A stretch of DNA of 13,609 bases from Chloroflexota bacterium (GCA_016210245.1 JACQUR010000514.1:1-13609); one strand, 5' to 3'. Shown: positions 1 to 6,750, counted from the first letter of the stretch. Notes: generated by a model from the sequence alone, not told the origin. Made by a program: numbers and translations.

Positions 1-43
1 ACGGACAGCACCCTACGACTCAGGAGTCACAGTGTACTGGACT

Positions 44-229
44 GAAGCCAAGGTGGGGTTTCCCTGCCGTGGCGAACGTCTCCTCCGGGGAGGACCGTTT
101 ACCACGGAGACACGGAGACACGGAGTTTTCTTCTCTGTTTCTTCTCTTATAGAAAGCTCTTCGTGTCTCCGTGTCTCCGTGGTAAACGTCCCCTGGCGAC
201 CGAGACTATGATGGTTTCACCTTGGCTTC
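44..229. repeat. MITE-like inverted-repeat element, copy 1
   Basis: A non-coding element bounded by a perfect 12-bp inverted repeat, gaagccaaggtg at 44-55 and its complement at 218-229. Inside lies a second, perfect 26-bp inverted repeat (97-122 against 162-187) whose core is ccacggagacacggag, around a 39-base T-rich loop. A short palindrome cctccggggagg lies at 82-93. A second copy of the same architecture lies at about 6834-6949, which shows it is a dispersed family and not a local terminator. No transposase is encoded. It is most simply a non-autonomous mobile or REP-like repeat; how it moves cannot be judged here. Confidence 0.75.
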
Positions 230-263
230 GGTTCACTGATCCCTGCATAAAGATATAGGCATC

Positions 264-307
264 GTAGCGCGCGGGGATAGTAGCGCGCGGGGATCGTAGC
301 GCGGGGG
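264..307. repeat. 16-bp tandem repeat, 2.7 copies
   Basis: The unit gtagcgcgcggggat plus one variable base occurs at 264-279 and 280-295. A partial third unit, gtagcgcggggg, starts at 296 and merges into the left arm of the next inverted repeat. It lies in the gene-free first 396 bases. The tandem units look like slippage or duplication of the end of that palindromic element. Confidence 0.7.
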
Positions 308-372
308 CTTGTCCCCCGCCCGTGGGCACCCAGCCTGCGGGGCGCGGGGCGGGGGACAAGCCCCCGCGCTAC
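296..372. repeat. Perfect 25-bp inverted repeat with 27-bp loop
   Basis: Bases 296-320 are the exact reverse complement of 348-372, with the shared core gcgggggcttgtcccccgc. Each arm is itself nearly self-complementary (gggggctt/gtccccc), so the element can form a cruciform or a double hairpin. It ends 25 bases past the stop of the dockerin gene and could act as a strong hairpin on that transcript, but no T-run follows. A dispersed palindromic repeat is the likelier description. Confidence 0.75.
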
Positions 373-396
373 GGGTCTCAGGCGATGCTTAGATCC

Positions 397-2138
397 CTAT
401 GCAGCGGTCAGTAGGAGCGCCGCTGGCGGCGCCGGCCAGCGGTCCCGGATCGGCGGGAGGGCGCCCATTGGCGGCGAAGTGGGCGGCCCGCTGGGCGGGG
501 CGAGGCAGTTGGTCGTGGCTGGCAGGGCGGCCACCTGGCGCAGGGTACACAGGGCGTCCACGGCGGTGATGCTGCCGTTGCCGTTCACGTCCGCGTGCCG
601 GTACGTGAAGGCCCCGGCCAGGGTGCCATACTGGCCATCCGGGTTATTACGGCCACGTCCACCGCCGTCTGGGCGGCCGCGGCGGGGCAGTTGGCCACCT
701 CGGGCAGCGCGGCCACCAGGCGCAGGATGCAGAGAGCGTCGACGCTGGTCACGCTGCCGTTGCCGTTCACGTCGCCCACCGCCCGGCTGTGGGCCGGGGT
801 CCGAGCGCTCAGGCTGGAGGCGCTGATGAAGGTCACTTCGGTCGCGGCCCGGCCGCCCAGGGCCACCGTCGCACCGCTGAGGAAGTCGCTACCACTGATG
901 GTGGCCAGCGTTCCGCCCCGGCCCGGTCCCGTGGCCGGACTGATGGCCGTGACCGTGGGCGGCGGCCCGACGCGAATCTGCCCGCCGAAGGGCGTGGCCG
1001 AGAGCGGGCTGGCCGAGGCGTCGGCGAAGTCCTGGATGGCCACGCTGAGGGCGCCGCTGGTGCCGGGCGCGCCGATGCCCCGGAAGGTGAGGTCGGCCAG
1101 GGGCTGGGTGCCGGCCAGGCCGGTGGCCGAGGCGCCGGTGACGCGCACCGTGCTGGCGCCGAAGGCAGTGTTGCAGAGAGAGCCGGTGCTGGAGGTGCAG
1201 TCGGCCACGGCTAGGATGGCTGGGTCGTAGCTCACGTCGACGGTCCAGACGCCCAGGTTGAGGCCGCCGGGCAGGGTCGCCTGGAGCGCGACCGTCGCAG
1301 TCGCGCCGGGCACCACCGTGGTGGAAGACGGCTCGATGCTCGCCCCTACGAACGGGCCGCTCGCCTGGTAGGTGAACTGGTCGGCTGCGCTGGCGGCGCT
1401 GGTGCCGTAGGGTGTGGCCACGGCCATGTCCACCGTGCCCGCGCCCTGGGCCGGGCTGGTGGCGATGACCTGGGTATCGGAAACCACCTGGAAGCTCTGG
1501 GCAGCCAGGGAGCCAAAGTGTACCGCCGTCGCCCCGGCGAAGCCGTAGCCGGTAATGGTGACCCGGGTGCCGCCGCTGGTCGGGCCAACGGGCGGCTGGC
1601 TGAGCGCGGTGACGGTGGGCTGGACCGCCACAGTGACCGAGCCGTTGCTGGTGCTGGCCGCGATGGTATAGGCCAGCGTGTCCGCGAAGTCCGAGAGCGC
1701 CACGGTGAGCGCGCTGGAGCTGTCCCGGGCGCCGACGGCCTGGAAGGTCAGGCTCGCCAGGGTCTGAGTCCCGGTGAGCCCAGCCAGCGAGGAGCCGACG
1801 ATCCGGATCGTGTTCGGGGCGAAGGAGGTGTTGCATAGCGACCCGACGCTGGAGGTGCAGGCGGCCACGCCGAGCACTGCCGGGTCGTAGGCCACGTCCA
1901 CGGTCCAGGCGCCCAGGTTGATGCTGCCCGGCAGGTCGGCCTGGAGGGCAACGGTGACCGTTGCGCCTGGGGCGACGATGGCGGTGGGCGGCTGAATGCT
2001 GACGCTGGCGGTAGGACCTGGGGGCGTCGCGGAAGCGGTGGCTGTGAGTGCAGGCGCGATCGTCGGCGTCGCGGTGAGCGCGGCCGTCGGCAGCTTCTCA
2101 CGATGCGTACATCGTGAGAAGCTGCCGACCGCTACGCC
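397..2138 (-). pseudogene. 5'-truncated, frameshifted cohesin/TIG/dockerin surface protein
   Basis: Remnant of an extracellular modular protein. The open frame starts straight after a stop at 2139-2141 with no ATG, GTG or TTG before the middle of the first cohesin (GTG at 1901, inside strand WTVDVAYD), and no signal peptide. The visible order is: a Thr/Pro/Ala linker (TATPTIAPALTATASATPPG), cohesin 1, TIG/IPT 1 (PTVTALSQPP to QFTYQ), cohesin 2, TIG 2, dockerin-type repeat, rest of TIG 2, dockerin-type repeat, and a Pro-rich tail. The cohesin-TIG unit is a tandem duplication with a period of about 660 bp. Dockerin loops read DVNGNGSVTSVD and DVNGNGSITAVD, each followed by a Cys pair 15 residues apart. 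Near 644-650 the frame changes: adding one T to the short run there restores NNPDGQYGTLAGAFTYR into the second dockerin. Cohesin/dockerin proteins normally mediate cell-surface or multi-enzyme assembly. The frameshift may be real or a sequencing slip; the missing start is independent of it. Confidence 0.8.
2086..2129. repeat. 20-bp perfect palindrome with 4-base loop
   Basis: Bases 2086-2105 are the exact reverse complement of 2110-2129, separated by cgta. It lies ten bases past the stop of the small gene read from 2309, and exactly where the recognisable cohesin-protein frame begins. As RNA it would be a very stable hairpin, but no T-run follows on the minus strand, so it is not a canonical intrinsic terminator. 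It may be a terminator-like element, a repeat, or the scar of a rearrangement joining unrelated sequences. Confidence 0.75.
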
Positions 2139-2309
2139 TCACGGGAGAAGCTCCAGGAAGTCCTCCATCCAACGCCACTTGCCCTGCCGACTCTCGGTGT
2201 CGTCGTAGCGTCGCACCAGTTGCCGCGAGAAGGAGGCTTCCGCGTCTTCCGGGGTATAGCCAACGCCTCGGATCATGGACTGCCGCTCGGATGTCAACAC
2301 ATAGACCAT
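2139..2309 (-). CDS. Small hypothetical protein, 56 aa
   Basis: I do not recognise this protein. From ATG at 2309 it reads MVYVLTSERQSMIRGVGYTP and ends RWMEDFLELLP. It is charged and soluble, with no membrane segment or signal; the residue pattern (TPEDAEASFSRQLVRRYDD) suggests helices. Codon third positions are mostly G or C, as in the neighbours, which supports a real gene. The frame stays open upstream to about 2420, with only TTG starts (for example 2372, giving 77 aa) and no good ribosome binding site. The ATG has a purine run (gggagag) directly against it, which is closer than ideal, so the start is uncertain. It follows the ribbon-helix-helix-like gene by about 110 bases (45 if the TTG is used), probably in the same transcript, and may be its partner. 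Confidence 0.5.
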   Translation of the reverse strand: MVYVLTSERQSMIRGVGYTPEDAEASFSRQLVRRYDDTESRQGKWRWMEDFLELLP

Positions 2310-2417
2310 CTCTCCCGTCGCCTGACGCTGCCGTGCGACCAGAAGGGAAGAGGTGTTCTCCCTGGGTGACAAGGTCGTCCGGGGCGGGCACGTAGAACCA
2401 GGACAAGAAACGACTCC

Positions 2418-2861
2418 CTACGGGCGAGGTGGCTCGCTGGTCGACTCGTCATCGGAGGCCAGCACCGCCAGCGGTCCTTCCTCCACGTCGGCCTCTACCG
2501 CCACGTCGTGAAACTCGGCGACGACTGGCTCATCCAGCGGCACGCGCCAGGCAGCCACCTCCAGGTAGTCGGCGTCTGGCCCGGCGTCACCTCGGTACTG
2601 CGGCCTCTCCTCAACCGGATCGAGGATCAGGACAGCGAGGCTCTGCTGCTCGCCCTCCTGCACGAGCCGGCGCCGCCCCAACTCAGTGTGCATCCACTCG
2701 TCCAGGTACTCGGTAGCGACTGCACGCAAAACCTGGGTCGGCGTCATGCCCGTCACCCGTGCAGCGTCCTGGATCCGCGCGTGCAGGCGAGACCCGGGCG
2801 TGAGCGTCAGGTTGGCCTGGAGCCGGCCCTTGGCAGCAGCGCCGTCAGCTTTCCGCAGCAT
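2418..2861 (-). CDS. Ribbon-helix-helix-like DNA-binding protein with acidic tail
   Basis: A 147-residue protein. Residues about 14-55 (LQANLTLTPGSRLHARIQDA, then TGMTPTQVLRAVATEYLDEW) fit a ribbon-helix-helix fold: a short strand followed by two helices with a TPTQ turn, as in CopG/Arc-type repressors and antitoxins. The remaining 90 residues are strongly acidic (LDPVEERP, VAVEADVEEGP, SDDESTSEPPRP) and match no family I know. ATG at 2861 is preferred because gaggtg lies six bases before it; a GTG at 2870 would add three residues. A downstream small gene and an upstream palindrome (2921-2940) suggest an autoregulated two-gene unit. A toxin-antitoxin role is inference only; a plain transcription regulator is the alternative. 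Confidence 0.6.
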   Translation of the reverse strand: MLRKADGAAAKGRLQANLTLTPGSRLHARIQDAARVTGMTPTQVLRAVATEYLDEWMHTELGRRRLVQEGEQQSLAVLILDPVEERPQYRGDAGPDADYLEVAAWRVPLDEPVVAEFHDVAVEADVEEGPLAVLASDDESTSEPPRP

Positions 2862-2906
2862 GGGGAGCACCTCACTCTTGGGTTCTGGCTCTGCCTCGAT
2901 ACTTGA

Positions 2907-2940
2907 ATCATACAGGCTTGACGCTAGCTTTTCCTAGCGT
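2907..2940 (-). promoter_or_regulatory. Candidate promoter and operator of the RHH-like gene
   Basis: On the minus strand TATGAT (2912-2907) is a good -10 hexamer, 46 bases before the ATG at 2861. The -35 region is poor. It is overlapped by a palindrome acgctag-cttttc-ctagcgt (2921-2927 and 2934-2940). A palindrome over the -35 region is a natural place for an autorepressor such as an RHH protein to bind. The assignment is by position and symmetry only. Confidence 0.35.
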
Positions 2941-2950
2941 AGGGCACGGT

Positions 2951-3084
2951 TGGTAGTGTAGGGCAGACTGCTGGAGAAGTAGGGGCGAAGCAGGCGCCGA
3001 CCAACGCAGAGGCGAGCTTCAAGGCTGAGGGGCGCCTGCTTCGCCCCTACGCCCCGAATGTCAGCAATACACGACACACTACCA
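2951..3084. repeat. Nested inverted-repeat element in a 317-bp gene-free gap
   Basis: A perfect 20-bp inverted repeat, gtaggggcgaagcaggcgcc at 2979-2998 and its complement at 3031-3050, surrounds a 32-base loop. Outside it a 9-bp inverted pair (tggtagtgt at 2951-2959, acactacca at 3076-3084) gives the whole a MITE-like outline of 134 bp. The gap between the RHH-like gene and vapC (2862-3178) otherwise holds only the promoter/operator candidate at 2907-2940. A short open frame crosses the element but is made of the repeat and shows no protein features. Confidence 0.65.
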
Positions 3085-3178
3085 GGGCAGGCCCGCAGGA
3101 GTTCCAATCGCTCCTGGTGGCGACATCCCATCCGGAGGGGCCATTGGGGGCCAAGGAGATGCGCTCACCAGGCCACAG

Positions 3179-3658
3179 TCACGGAAACGGGAGGTGGTTC
3201 GTGAGGTAGCAGACCCTGATCCGTCCGGCCACTGGGTGGAGTTTCGTCGGCCAATTGCCGTCGTTGGTCACCAGGCAACTCACCTGGTGGACGATCCCGG
3301 TGGCGATGACCAGCGCATCTGGCGCGCTGAAGCGGTAGGTGGCGCGCAATGAGGCCGCCTCCTGGGCCACCGGAAGGTCGATGGGCACCGCCCGGATATT
3401 CGGGAAACGGCCCAGAAAGTCGATCACGTGCTGATAAGGTTCACCCGGACCGTGGAGCAGCGGCCGAACCAGCACCTCCATGGCCGTCACCATCGACACG
3501 ATGGCGGGGTTGCGGCCACTCCACACGAGCTGGTCGACGATGTGCGCTGCCGCCGGCCAAACCAGTTCTCCGCGATTGAAGTAGGCGATCAGGGTGCTGC
3601 TATCAACGAGAATGCGATGCCCATTCGGGAGCGCGCGCTCGAGGGATACCTGGCTCAC
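3179..3658 (-). CDS. vapC: PIN-domain ribonuclease toxin (VapC family)
   Basis: A 159-residue PIN-domain protein, the likely toxin of a type II toxin-antitoxin pair; VapC proteins are Mg-dependent RNases, usually cutting tRNA or rRNA. The four acidic active-site positions are all visible: D19 (ILVDSSTLIAYF), E61 (VTAMEVLVRP), D114 (SAPDALVIATG) and D133 (LVTNDGNW). Length is slightly above the 130-145 typical of the family because of a 14-residue N-terminal lead. The GTG start at 3658 overlaps the antitoxin stop in the four bases GTGA, so the two are translationally coupled in the usual antitoxin-first order. Nothing suggests inactivation. The RNA target cannot be told from sequence. Confidence 0.9.
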   Translation of the reverse strand: MSQVSLERALPNGHRILVDSSTLIAYFNRGELVWPAAAHIVDQLVWSGRNPAIVSMVTAMEVLVRPLLHGPGEPYQHVIDFLGRFPNIRAVPIDLPVAQEAASLRATYRFSAPDALVIATGIVHQVSCLVTNDGNWPTKLHPVAGRIRVCYLTNHLPFP

Positions 3659-3906
3659 GGCCCCCAGCTTTCGCGCTCGCCCTGGATGTAGGCGGCTACC
3701 TCCTCAGGTGTCTCCCCGTAGATCCCTTCGAGAGCACCGGCGTAGCTACGTCGGAGGAGCCGCACGTGGACCCGCCGCGGGTCTGCCTCGTCCAGTTCGA
3801 AGATCAGCCGGTCGCCCGGCTGGGCTCCCAATCGCTTGGCGATCGCCTCGGGCAGGGTAAGCTGGTTCTTCTGCCGCAGGGCAACCTCGACCTCCAGAAC
3901 TGCCAT
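3655..3906 (-). CDS. vapB: AbrB/SpoVT-fold antitoxin (VapB family)
   Basis: An 83-residue antitoxin candidate. Residues about 5-40 (ALRQKNQLTLPEAIAKRLGA, then QPGDRLIFEL) match the AbrB/MazE swapped-hairpin DNA-binding domain, with its usual alternation of a basic strand, a Pro-led helix and a GD turn. The C-terminal half (YAGALEGIYGETPEEVAAYI) is the kind of flexible helix that wraps the PIN toxin. ATG at 3906 is chosen because ggaggtg precedes it by five bases; an upstream TTG would place that site inside the gene. By family knowledge the VapBC complex represses its own promoter, and a promoter candidate lies directly upstream. Confidence 0.88.
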   Translation of the reverse strand: MAVLEVEVALRQKNQLTLPEAIAKRLGAQPGDRLIFELDEADPRRVHVRLLRRSYAGALEGIYGETPEEVAAYIQGERESWGP

Positions 3907-3928
3907 CCTTGCACCTCCCGTCTCCAAC

Positions 3929-3958
3929 AGTCTACCTCGTCGTCCAACTTCATATCAA
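3929..3958 (-). promoter_or_regulatory. Candidate sigma70-type promoter of vapBC
   Basis: On the minus strand TTGATA (3958-3953) and TAGACT (3934-3929) are separated by 18 bases, 22 bases before the vapB ATG. This matches five and four of six consensus positions. It lies in the gap after dctM, consistent with independent transcription of the toxin-antitoxin pair. No clear operator palindrome was found within it. Confidence 0.45.
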
Positions 3959-4016
3959 GAGTACTACCGTGCATCAGAAGTGCGAAGACACGGTCGAGTT
4001 GGACAGAAGCCAACGG

Positions 4017-5327
4017 TTACCTGGCCATGAGGCTGGGCAGGGTGAGGGCGATGGCGGGGAAGGCGATGTTCAGGGTCAGGTTGAGGAAGTCGCACACTGT
4101 GAACGGCCAGCAGGCGAGGATGATCTCTTGCATCGAGGCCTTGGGGTACACGCTCTTCAGGACGAAGAGCTGCAACCCGAACGGGGGAGTTGTCTCGCCA
4201 GTCTCCAACGCCAGCAGCATGAGCACGGTGAACCAGACCGGCTCGAAGCCGAGCGATTGGGCGATGGGCATGAACACCGGGGCGGTGATCATCATGCTCG
4301 ACACCTGGTCGATGAAGAAGCCCAGGACGATGATGACCAGCATCATGATGGCCAGAATGGCGGCTGGAGGCGCCGACAGGCCGCCCACGAGATCGACCAG
4401 CCCGCGACTGGCACCGGTGAAGGCGAGGATCTGGCTGAACGCCGTGGAGCCGACAATGATCGTGAACACCACCGAGGTGACGCGCAACGTCGAGAGCAGC
4501 GCGTCCCGCAGCATCTTGAAGCTCAGCTCGCCGTGCGCGCCCGCCAGCAGCAGCGCTCCGACCGCGCCCAGCGCCGCCGCCTCCGTCGGCGTGGCTACCC
4601 CGATGTACATGCTGCCGGTGACCAGGAAGATGATGACTCCGATGGGCACGAGGTGGCGCAGCGCCAGCAACTTCTCGCGCCAGGGTACGTGGCGCACTTC
4701 GTAGCGCGGCGCGAGCTCCGGGCTGAGCAGCACCCGGATGAGGATGTAGCCCAGGTACAGGGTCGCCATGAGCAGGCCGGGGGCGACGAGGCCGATCAGC
4801 AGCTTGGCGATGGAGACGTGGGTGAGGGCGCCCAGGAGGACACCCAGGGAGGTCGGCGGAATGATGACCGCCAGTCCGCCGGCGGCGGAAATCGTGCCCA
4901 GGGACATCACGTAGGCGTAGCCCCGCCGGGTCATGTCCGGGATCAACGTCGACCCCAGCATGGCGGTCGTGGCCATGCTGGAGCCACTGCTGGCGCCGAA
5001 CAGCGTCCCGCTGAGCACGGCGATGAAGCTCAGCCGACCGGGCAGGCCACCGAACCAGCGGTCCAGGGCATCGAGGGCGCGGGCGCCGATGCCCGAGCGG
5101 AACGTGATTTCGCCCATCAGAATGAACAGCGGCACCGGCACCAGGGCGAAGGTGGCCAGGGACTGGTAGGCGCTGGAGACCTGCAGCGCGAGCGCCCGCT
5201 CGCCACCCATCAGGAAAAACAGGCCACCCAGGTTGACCAGCAGGAAAGCGAAGGCGACGGGCATGCCGGAGAGGAAGCACACCATCAGCACGCCGACGAT
5301 GATGGCCGAGACGACGTACCACTCCAC
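4017..5327 (-). CDS. dctM: TRAP transporter large permease (DctM-like)
   Basis: A 436-residue, highly hydrophobic protein with about a dozen membrane helices, the usual length and pattern of DctM/SiaM large permeases, which carry organic anions inward in exchange for Na+ or H+ flow. Signatures include VPVPLFILMGEI near residue 65, GASSGSSMATTAMLGS near 110, IIPPTSLGVLLGA near 155, IDQVSSMMITAPVFMPIA near 335 and ETGETTPPFGLQLFVLK near 375. The GTG start at 5327 has a strong gggaggg site nine to ten bases upstream, directly after a 78-base palindrome. It follows dctQ in one transcript. No DctP binding protein gene is in the window; the only binding protein is of the TctC type, about 5 kb away. 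The substrate is unknown, probably a carboxylate. Confidence 0.93.
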   Translation of the reverse strand: MEWYVVSAIIVGVLMVCFLSGMPVAFAFLLVNLGGLFFLMGGERALALQVSSAYQSLATFALVPVPLFILMGEITFRSGIGARALDALDRWFGGLPGRLSFIAVLSGTLFGASSGSSMATTAMLGSTLIPDMTRRGYAYVMSLGTISAAGGLAVIIPPTSLGVLLGALTHVSIAKLLIGLVAPGLLMATLYLGYILIRVLLSPELAPRYEVRHVPWREKLLALRHLVPIGVIIFLVTGSMYIGVATPTEAAALGAVGALLLAGAHGELSFKMLRDALLSTLRVTSVVFTIIVGSTAFSQILAFTGASRGLVDLVGGLSAPPAAILAIMMLVIIVLGFFIDQVSSMMITAPVFMPIAQSLGFEPVWFTVLMLLALETGETTPPFGLQLFVLKSVYPKASMQEIILACWPFTVCDFLNLTLNIAFPAIALTLPSLMAR

Positions 5328-5342
5328 CTCTCACCCTCCCGG

Positions 5343-5420
5343 CTAGTGGGTCATGTGTCAATTCCAGGGGCACTGGTGCTCCAGCACCAGTGCCCCTGGA
5401 ATTGACACATGACCCACTAG
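5343..5420. repeat. 78-base perfect palindrome between dctQ and dctM
   Basis: Bases 5343-5380 are the exact reverse complement of 5383-5420: 38-bp arms with only two bases between. Both ends are ctag, and the right-hand ctag contains the dctQ stop codon (TAG, 5419-5417). In mRNA it would fold into a near loopless hairpin ending a few bases before the dctM ribosome binding site, leaving that site exposed. It has no T-run. It may stabilise or attenuate the message between the two permease genes, or be a REP-like dispersed repeat; a fold-back assembly artefact should also be excluded. Confidence 0.85.
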
Positions 5421-5953
5421 AACAAATCTTCCTGGAGTTCGGCCAGGTCCTGCGGTGGCTCGCCACGTCTGACGGCCTGGACGCCGCCCCAGGCCTGGCG
5501 CAAGCACTCGATGGCCAGCAGGGTGGTGCCCAGCGGGATGGGCAGGAAGCTGAGCCAGCGCGGCACCTGCCAGGCTTTCAGCACCACCTGCCCCTGGGCG
5601 TAGGCTTCCCAGGTCAGTCCGATGCCCTGCCAGGCGATGACCGCCACCACGCCGGCCATGATGACCGTGGTGACGACGTTGAGCACCACCCGCGTCCTCC
5701 AGCCCAGGTGCCGGGCGAGCAGGTCGATCCGGACGTGGCTGTGCCCGCGCAGGGCCCAGGTGGTGCCAAGGAAGGTGATGTACACGAGCGCGTACTCGCT
5801 GAAATCCACGGCCCAGACCGTCGGGCTGTTCAGGAAGTAGCGTGCCAACACGTCGTAGACGACCGACAGCGTCATCACGGCCAACCACATGGCCGCAACG
5901 TACGCCAGGACGTCGAGCAGCCGGTCCCAGCCGCGCTCGAGCGCTTGCACCAT
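5417..5953 (-). CDS. dctQ: TRAP transporter small permease (DctQ-like)
   Basis: A 178-residue protein with four predicted membrane helices (about residues 15-35, 48-70, 90-110 and 130-152), the standard size and topology of DctQ. The family signature is clear in SEYALVYITFLGTTWALRGH followed by SHVRIDLLARHLG. With DctM it forms the membrane part of a tripartite ATP-independent periplasmic transporter. ATG at 5953 is preceded by agggagg about ten bases upstream. It follows the dehydrogenase gene by 39 bases, so the two are probably co-transcribed. Its last codon and stop run into the long palindrome that separates it from dctM, so an insertion could have reset the C-terminus, although the tail QDLAELQEDLF looks ordinary. 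Confidence 0.9.
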   Translation of the reverse strand: MVQALERGWDRLLDVLAYVAAMWLAVMTLSVVYDVLARYFLNSPTVWAVDFSEYALVYITFLGTTWALRGHSHVRIDLLARHLGWRTRVVLNVVTTVIMAGVVAVIAWQGIGLTWEAYAQGQVVLKAWQVPRWLSFLPIPLGTTLLAIECLRQAWGGVQAVRRGEPPQDLAELQEDLF

Positions 5954-5992
5954 GACACGCGAACCTCCCTCTGAGGCTTCCCGTCCGCACCG

Positions 5993-6727
5993 CTAGGGGT
6001 TGCGGATGAAGAGCGTGGTCCCGCTGATCATGCTCGCCCCGTCGCTCAGGAAGAAGAAGAATGGCCCGAGCGCGTCCTCGGGCTTGCCCAGGGGACGCCG
6101 CGTCCGAGCCAGGGCGCGCTCGATGTCCTCCGGCGTGTTTCCAGCGCGCATCATGGGCGTGTCGGTGATGCCCGGCGCGATGCAGTTCAGGGTGATACCA
6201 TACTCGAACACCTCGTGCGCCACCGACTTGGTAAACGCCATCACCGCGGCCTTCGAGGCGGCGTAGGCGGACCGACGGGCGTTACCAGCCACGCCCGTGC
6301 CCGAGGACATGGTGACGATGCGCCCATAGCGCTGCTCGAGCATGTAGGGCAGGGCGAAGTGCGTACACAGGAACACGCCCCGCAGGTTGGTGTTGATGGT
6401 CCGATCCCACTGCTCGGGTGTCATCTCGAGGGCGGTGGCCCTCGGGTAGATACCGGCAATGTTGCCCAGGATGTGGAGCGCTCCAAAGCGCTGGACCACC
6501 GTGGCCAGGGCTTGCTCCACCTGCTCGGCATTGCCCACGTCCAACTGCAGTCCCTGCACGATCCCACCGCTGCGCTCGGCCTGCTCGCGCGCGATCGGCT
6601 CCACCCGCGGGTTGAGGTCCCCGATCACCACGTTGACCCCCTCGCGCGCCAGCGCGACCGCAATGGTCTCGCCAAAGCCGCTGGCTCCACCGGTGATGAA
6701 CGCCGTCTGTCCCTTCAGGGGTGGCAT
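5993..6727 (-). CDS. Short-chain dehydrogenase/reductase
   Basis: A 244-residue SDR of the classical family, a soluble NAD(P)-dependent oxidoreductase acting on an alcohol or ketone. Visible elements are the Rossmann glycine motif TGGASGFG (12-19), Asp37 after the second strand (favouring NAD over NADP), LDV near 62, NIAG at 89-92 in place of the common NNAG, N114, the catalytic S142 (MSSGTG), and Y155 and K159 (YAASK). The C-terminus is SGTTLFIRNP instead of the usual Gly-rich VDGG ending. ATG at 6727 is chosen for the aaggagg site four to five bases upstream; the longer open frame only translates a tandem repeat. It leads the dctQ-dctM unit, so its substrate may be what the transporter brings in, but this is inference. 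Confidence 0.9.
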   Translation of the reverse strand: MPPLKGQTAFITGGASGFGETIAVALAREGVNVVIGDLNPRVEPIAREQAERSGGIVQGLQLDVGNAEQVEQALATVVQRFGALHILGNIAGIYPRATALEMTPEQWDRTINTNLRGVFLCTHFALPYMLEQRYGRIVTMSSGTGVAGNARRSAYAASKAAVMAFTKSVAHEVFEYGITLNCIAPGITDTPMMRAGNTPEDIERALARTRRPLGKPEDALGPFFFFLSDGASMISGTTLFIRNP

Positions 6728-6750
6728 ACGTCCTCCTTCCTGCCCATGTT

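Noticed and set aside
97..187. Direct cggagaca units considered as a CRISPR array
   Set aside because: Repeats are adjacent and inverted with no unique spacers of regular length, and no cas genes are present.
2934..3131. A 65-codon minus-strand open frame between the RHH-like gene and vapC
   Set aside because: It is translated mostly from the inverted-repeat element and has no ribosome site or recognisable feature.
3909..5405. A 498-codon open frame on the plus strand opposite dctM
   Set aside because: It is a GC-rich shadow: the product is rich in Gln, His, Asp and Gly with no fold, while the opposite strand encodes a clear DctM permease with the family signatures.
5343..5420. The long palindrome considered as a rho-independent terminator
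   Set aside because: There is no T-run on either side, and it lies between two permease genes that need to be co-transcribed.
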